Source: Apteryx mantelli
Lineage: Eukaryota; Chordata; Aves; Apterygiformes; Apterygidae
DNA: 64,000 nucleotides
Direction: 5' to 3'
NCBI RefSeq assembly: GCF_036417845.1
Contig: NC_089985.1
Location: 25,440,583-25,504,582, forward strand
Part shown: positions 58,255 through 64,000 of the stretch, piece by piece
Position numbering within the stretch: the stretch's first letter is position 1
Layout: the number at the start of each line of letters is the position of its first letter
Translations under genes and position numbers: made by a program
Notes under the pieces: generated by a model
What the model was told of the DNA's origin: nothing
Database searches by the model: none
The model's input: only the letters and a program-made list of their open reading frames with translations

Positions 58255-60696
58255 CCAGACACACGCACACACAAGCGTATTACACAGTGACTTATATTTC
58301 TGTATATTTCTGCCGGCACTTCTTTTGTATTCATTAGCTACTGTCTTCAGAGATGCATACATACGCTGCATTACATTGCTGAATGCTTTATAGAACTGAG
58401 CTTTACCCATATATTCACTCATCATTGCACACTGCAATGAGATAGTCTTATAGTCAGCCTTTAAGACAAGTCTCCAACAGTAAAGCATTCCTTATCCCCT
58501 TGCCAATTCTCCATGTCACACAACATTTTAAAAGTTATTAAATTCTAAATAAAGGAGATTAAGGATGCCAAATTCTATTCTGTGCTAAAAATGGCAATCA
58601 ATATGTGTCAAGACAATAATGTGTTTAGGGCCAGAGGATCATTATGCTCTAGACTCATTTTTTCCTTTTTTTGGTAAAGAGACACTTCATAATATATTCC
58701 AACAATGACTGCATCAAACCCAGAAGCTCTGGTTGCGTTAGAGCATTTAAAATACCAAACCAAATTAGGCATGTTTCTCTCTCAAAATAGAAAAGAGGTT
58801 TTCCTTATTAACACTGAATTTATGTTTGAAATACATTACTTCTTCAGTTGAAAAACAGATGAGTTCATACCAGCAGCGGGGTGAAACAATCCATGTGCCT
58901 ATACAGCAAGGGAGTCAACCATTTCTTAAAGATCAGATGAATGTGACACCTGTATACTTGAACTATAACCACAACTCCCAAGAATCACCATTTTATTTTG
59001 TTGTGAGATCTTATTTATTTTTTTAAAAGAAGATGGGTAGTTCTTTGTGCAATTACTTTGACATCTATGTTTGAGAAGTTAATGCCTATGTGCACAGCAA
59101 ATCTGAGAGTGATATTCAAGATAAGCCTTGTAAACACATAGAAAACGGGCAGAAAATATTTATCACAGTATTTTCCATTTTTATGAGGATGCAGTTGGTT
59201 ATTATGACAAGGTGAAAGGTCTCAAAGCCTTCATTTTAGGCCACAGGTGTTCTTTGTAGAGTTTTTTTTTTTTTTTTAAATAACAAGTATTATTAATCCA
59301 TTAAATTAGCTCTTATTGAAAGTTGCCACATCTGCATTATGTGGTAATGAAGCTGGGGGGAGGTCATAGCAGGGGACTTGTGCTTGAGGAAAACATCTGG
59401 ACATTGCTTTGACATTCACTAGCAAATTCTTGTATTTTATTAAGAAGTAAGAAAATTATACTGAAATCAAATGCAAGATTCGGACAATAAATAATAAAAC
59501 AAAAATGCAGGACCTGCAAGAAAACCTAGATTTGAAAAAACAACTTTCTTTCCATTCTTCCTCATCCCTCCCATGAATTGCAACAGAAGAGATTAATTAC
59601 CTGTGCAATGGCAGCATCAGTTAAAAAAAGATTCTACTAGTAATTAACACTTATCTGTAACACTACAGGCATTTTCTCTTTCACAGTAGAAGCTACTGTC
59701 ATTTTAAATAGGACAGTCAGTACTGTAACTTTTTTGGCTGTCATTTTGTTCACTACACCATTTCAGGAAGAAGCATAGTGACTTTAGGAAGCCTTTGTAC
59801 CTTTTTACAGGCCATGCAATTTTTCCTCAACTTTCCCCTGGCTGTTTTAAGCACAGAGACTTGGTTTCATACCCAACAATCGCACCTATCACTTCCAGTG
59901 ATGGAAGTAAGGAAAAGCCTACTGGCCAGGGAAAGCGGGATTTAAAAACCAGCACAATCCTCAAGTGAAAGTTGCTGAAAAACTGCACAATGGTTCTTAA
60001 TTATCAAGGCTGACAACTTTGCATTAAGAAACTTAAAGTCAGTGCATGGCTGGGTCAGATGACTGACCAGCCAGCTCCACAGCGCATACGGCTATGAACG
60101 TTTATAGCGTAGTGTTCACCAGCATGCACCAGAAGTCCCAAATTGAGAGCATCATACCAATGCCCACGAGATATTTTCTTGGTTTAAGTGCTTGCTTACA
60201 ACTGCAAACCACATTTCTACTCCACTCAAGTTCTTATACCACACTCATCACTGTAGTAACTGAGCATTTTCCAGTACCACAGTAATCTGTCACATGTCAT
60301 TTGTTCTCTCAGGCAGAGACACATGTGCATATCAATTCATTGTTTTAAGGCCAATTTTTCATTCTTACAAATCTTAGTTTTAATATTAAAGAACTTTTTT
60401 TCCTCGACACTTCCAGTACAGTGTATATTCACTGTAAATTTATTACATTTCTGACTAGAAAGCCCAATGCAAATTCTAAAGGCTTATAAATTATGTTTGG
60501 TTATAGCTCTATGAAATTATTACAGATGAACCACACTGCAACTCACCCCTCCCCTCCAAAAACACAATAGCTGCAAATGAAGTTCACAATATTGCATATC
60601 AACATCATCTAGAAAAAGATCATTTAATGTGAATGGGACATGCAAATATTAAGACAGGACACCAGACTCTTTTTTCTCCCCCTTCCCACTGGGTGT
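58255..60696. other. Non-coding AT-rich DNA
   Basis: AT-rich unique sequence. A minus-strand frame (58231-58488) and a plus-strand frame (58826-59026) have fairly protein-like residue mixes but no recognised family and no clear splice context. A T16 run lies at 59262-59277. Confidence 0.5.
59262..59277 (+). repeat. T16 homopolymer
   Basis: Sixteen consecutive T residues within AT-rich DNA. Confidence 0.93.
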
Positions 60697-60702
60697 TTTA
60701 TT
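60697..60702 (-). terminator. Possible polyadenylation signal on the minus strand
   Basis: TTTATT on the plus strand is AATAAA on the minus strand. Downstream on that strand come a CA dinucleotide and, about 30 bases on, a GT-rich stretch (GTCTGGTGTCCTGTC), as expected of a vertebrate poly(A) site. AATAAA is frequent by chance in such AT-rich DNA, so this is only a lead. Confidence 0.2.
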
Positions 60703-63700
60703 TTATAGCATTTGCATTAGGTGATCAACTGAAACACTTCAACAACAGAAAGCTGGCAGCATAGGAAGAATGGAGATTATTTCTCAAACAGCTGTGACAA
60801 AATGGTTTCAAGTTAGAATAGTATTGCACAAATGAATCAATTTACGGAGGGTGAGTGGAGTGAGCATCTTCAACACAGATTGTGAAGAAAAAAGGCACTA
60901 TTTAGCTGTGTGTGTATTTAAAAAGAAAAAAGTCATGAAGCACAATCCATGTTTTTCAAAATTACATTCAGTACTGCTTTAGAAATGCTCACAAACCTGT
61001 CTCTTTTTACAGAAGCTACAGAAAGCTGCTGATGTAAGTGTAAGACAGTACAAGTGTCTAAACATTTATAATTATGTTCCAGGAAAGTCTTCATGAAGAG
61101 GGCTTTTTATAAATACTGCTGCAAAGGTTACATAGTTGCACAGGCTTGTAGTAAAGGATGTATCCATGCAACTAAGCATCCGTTACAGTTTCCTTAAGTC
61201 TAATCTCTAGTAGTCATAAAATACGCTTCAGTTTTGAAGAGCTAAATTGGCAGTGCACTTGAATCAGGTTTTTCAGTGGACTGCTTTAACAGCGTAGTTT
61301 AGACAGCATCATCCATACACCTTTTGTAATATACAAGTTTAGCAACACCAGGTAAGCTTAATGGAAAATTTAAACAGAATTATACCAGAAAATAACTGAA
61401 TTTTCCCTGATAAGTGAAACTGTTCTGAAATCATAAACAAGCAAACGTATTCCTGGAAAGCAGAAGTAGCGAAGTATCTTCAGAAATGCTAAGTATCCAG
61501 AAAAGGCATTTCAAACGACCAGGACGGACTGCTTCTACCTTTGCCATATTCTATGGCCACAAATTTTCATGCCTGTTTAAAATCAAGCCATGATCTGGGT
61601 ACCATTAATAAAGAGACTGTGTGAAAATAAACGCAGAGCAAGCTGGAATGCACAAGCAGGCCACTCCACACCCTAGCACCTGGTCGGCTTGCAGAACAGA
61701 TCAACGAAATAAGAGCAAAATACTTGTTGCGAGGATGTAGAACTACCAGGGGAAGGAACTACGAATGCTGTTGCTCTCTTGTCAGCGCTGCCCGGGGCAT
61801 CACCAGTGCTTCAGGCACAGCGCTGTGGTTATGGCTACGGAGTTGCCAGCACAGCTGGACCTAGTGCTGTTATGCTGACATCAAGAATTTCAACAGGGCT
61901 AGAGTTTTGCACAAAATCTCAGTGTTATTTTGTGCAAGAGCAGCACAGAACAGGGTATCAAAACCTACTCTCAACTATATATACATGAGTATTTCAGCAC
62001 CTTTCAAACTAACTTATCCCACAAAAAAGCAAACCTCTCTGCTATAGGTCTCCTCTGCAGAGACTACAGTGACTTCAGCTGCAAGATCTGTGTTCAGGAG
62101 GCTGTATAGTAAGTTTACTGATCACATAACCTGCAACAACAAAATTCCATGTATTGCTTCTTTTCTGTAGTACTCATTAAGGGAAAATACACAACACAAA
62201 TTCTGTTTATATACTGTAAAATATTTTTAATACCAACAATTTGGATTCTTTCCATTTCTGAATAGAAGATGAATTGAGCAGGTTATTAAAAAACTGTAAA
62301 GCTCATTTTCCTAAACACTCTGCTTTAAGGAAATCAAAATTGGATAGTAATTAATTCAAAGGATTCTAAAATGTTCACAGTTGACTTTATGGTTGCACTA
62401 GATATAAAAGTAGACAGGCTTGATTCCTTCCCTGTTCCACAGACAGCAACATTTGCAGAGTACATCTAGAATGTGTATTTCTCCAATTGAAGTTGGCATT
62501 TTAAAAATTATTTCTACACTGTTGTTCAGCTTTGTTTCACCAGTCTCAACCCTGTTCAGTTCACAACAAAGAACAGGAACTGATATTATCTGATTAAATA
62601 ATTTTTTTTTTTCCTATAGGAACTACGAAAAATATATTGCTCTTCTGAAGGTTAAAAAAAATGCATCTTTCTGTGTTTTTGTTACTGAAGACTCACTCAT
62701 GTTTCAGAAGTTCTAAATCCTGGACAAAAAAAGAAACATAGCTTTAAAAATTGCTTACAGAATAGAAAAGGTTTCCTGTCAGTCCTACTGCAATCAGTAG
62801 AAGTTTCACCCATTGTTTTCTTGTCAATACAGAAGCATTTATGTCTAGATACCTATTTCATTAGTTAGATGAATATTTTATGTTTTCACTTAGTAAACTC
62901 TGTTTAGAAGTGCTTTTCTTCTGAAAATTTTGAAGGAAACTCAAGAAAGTAAACTGATCCAAATTATACTGAAGAAAGATAATATAGTCAAAATAAAATC
63001 TAACATAAAACTGTCACCTAGTGGAGAATCTTTATTGGGATTATAAATATTCATTTTATTTAAAAAAAAATAAAATACTGCTTTGTTGTGGAAATTTTGA
63101 AAATTCCAGTAGCTACTTCTTGTGTACAACTCTACAATACTTCAGTTCTTTTCTTTAGCTAGAAAACATGTCCTCATGTGTGAACTAACACATCCTATTT
63201 CCAAAGACGCTGGCATTATTAATGATGTCAATAGACAATAACTAGAACAGGAAATCTTATGTGCAGTTCATGCTATATAAACAGTAAGCTACCAGAAGGA
63301 ACTTCCCTGATTATTCAAGAAGAACAAAGAGAGATCTATTTTTAAAATTCAAAGAGGCAGGTCAAAAAACCCAAAGAAAATGCAAGATATACTTGATAGT
63401 CTCTCATTATCCTGTCTGTAATTGGACTGTTGCTTTTGGCTGCAAACATCCAGTTCACAGACCATTTTCCATTTCCTTTGTTTTCATTACAAGAACAAAC
63501 TGCTTAAAGAAACTCCACTTGGCAATTTTAAACTAAGCCTTTAGCATCATTCGTTAGGAATTTAAACCTTTACCAACATTCTTCACTTTGTCTCTTCAGT
63601 GACTTCCCCCCCATCAAACCTTGTGAAAAGCACTTTAAGAAAAGGCAGGTGTAAGATGTGTAACTACTCAGATCTCTAAGAAAATTCAATAGGAAACAAA

Positions 63701-64000
63701 TCCATGTAGTTCTCCACTGCCATTTGCTATAAGGCAGTGGCTCCAAACATCTGTTCTCAAATCTCAATTTACTTAATCTACCAGGTGTTTCACATTGTTC
63801 ATAATGGCAACTCACAAATTTACAATAGTCACATAAGGCAGTTACATAAATACAATTATTGTCAAGTTCACTGCATTTTTCTCAACCAGACTACACATTA
63901 CATTTTTCTTCTTTTCCTCTTACCATAATAAAAGGATGAAGACTACATTTCTGTAAAGAGAATCCCTGGACAATATTCTAGTATTAAAGTCATTGAGGTC
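60703..64000. other. Non-coding AT-rich DNA, possibly 3' UTR or intron
   Basis: AT-rich, CpG-poor unique sequence with no repeat family, RNA gene or exon recognised. It could be the 3' untranslated region of a minus-strand gene whose coding part lies beyond 64000, given the possible poly(A) signal at 60697, but an intron or intergenic DNA fits equally well. Confidence 0.4.
63011..63024 (-). promoter_or_regulatory. CTCF-like binding site
   Basis: CTGTCACCTAGTGG on the plus strand is CCACTAGGTGACAG on the minus strand, matching 13 of 14 positions of CCASYAGRKGGCRS. It is the best CTCF-core match I found in the window. It lies in AT-rich DNA without a CpG pocket. Occupancy is an inference. Confidence 0.5.

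Noticed and set aside
58231..58488. 85-codon minus-strand frame with a protein-like residue mix
   Set aside because: No family recognised, no clear acceptor or donor, and its end is the translated complement of the A22 tract (poly-Phe).
58826..59026. 66-codon plus-strand frame preceded by a TTCTTCAG acceptor-like word
   Set aside because: Protein-like but unrecognised; the polypyrimidine tract is weak and one short frame in AT-rich DNA is within chance.

Overview
The window reads as non-coding vertebrate nuclear DNA, most likely from a bird or another sauropsid. I found no exon, open reading frame, tRNA, rRNA, snRNA or CRISPR array that I can support. The pointers to its origin are indirect. 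Recognisable mobile elements are few and old: two L2-clade LINE fragments and two MIR-type SINEs. None of the young repeats that crowd mammalian DNA (Alu, B1, L1) is visible. Short CpG-rich pockets sit in an AT-rich background, as is common in avian chromosomes. No convincing CR1 element, the usual avian LINE, was found, so the bird assignment is an inference. Open reading frames in the window are short, occur on both strands, and cluster in GC-rich pockets or simple repeats where stop codons are rare by composition.

Layout. From 1 to 12 kb the sequence is AT-rich, with a possible conserved element near 1-1.8 kb, a pair of MEF2-type palindromes at 8.94 kb, small GC pockets near 6-7, 9.2 and 10.5-11.2 kb, and a nearly complete MIR on the minus strand at 11.8-12.0 kb. 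A CpG-rich pocket lies at 12.8-13.5 kb. From 13.5 to 31.9 kb the DNA is again AT-rich. It holds a CTTTT/CTTTTT compound microsatellite at 21.5 kb, a GC pocket at 22.0-22.6 kb, an L2-clade reverse transcriptase relic at 24.0-24.5 kb, an AAAT microsatellite at 27.9 kb, and a conserved-looking block at 30.2-31.3 kb.

From 31.9 to 52.1 kb the texture changes. Some fifteen to twenty CpG-rich pockets, each 0.2-0.7 kb, alternate every 1-2 kb with AT-rich stretches rich in homeodomain-, GATA- and SOX-like words. The strongest pocket (31.93-32.66 kb) looks like an orphan CpG island. This section also holds a GC minisatellite (40.0 kb), an uninterrupted (GGGAA)26 tract (45.6 kb), a LINE C-terminal relic (42.1 kb), a CTCF-like site beside G-runs (49.3 kb), a GATA-site cluster (49.7 kb), a second MIR (50.7 kb) and a perfect 40-bp palindrome (51.7 kb). 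From 52 to 64 kb the DNA is AT-rich with no CpG pockets. The last 3 kb could be 3' UTR or intron of a minus-strand gene, but the evidence is weak.

The most economical reading is a gene desert, or a very large intron, serving as a cis-regulatory landscape, perhaps of a developmental gene lying outside the window. I found nothing resembling a new multi-gene system. I could not run alignments, so conserved-element calls rest on texture alone, and repeat-family calls rest on consensus patterns known to me.
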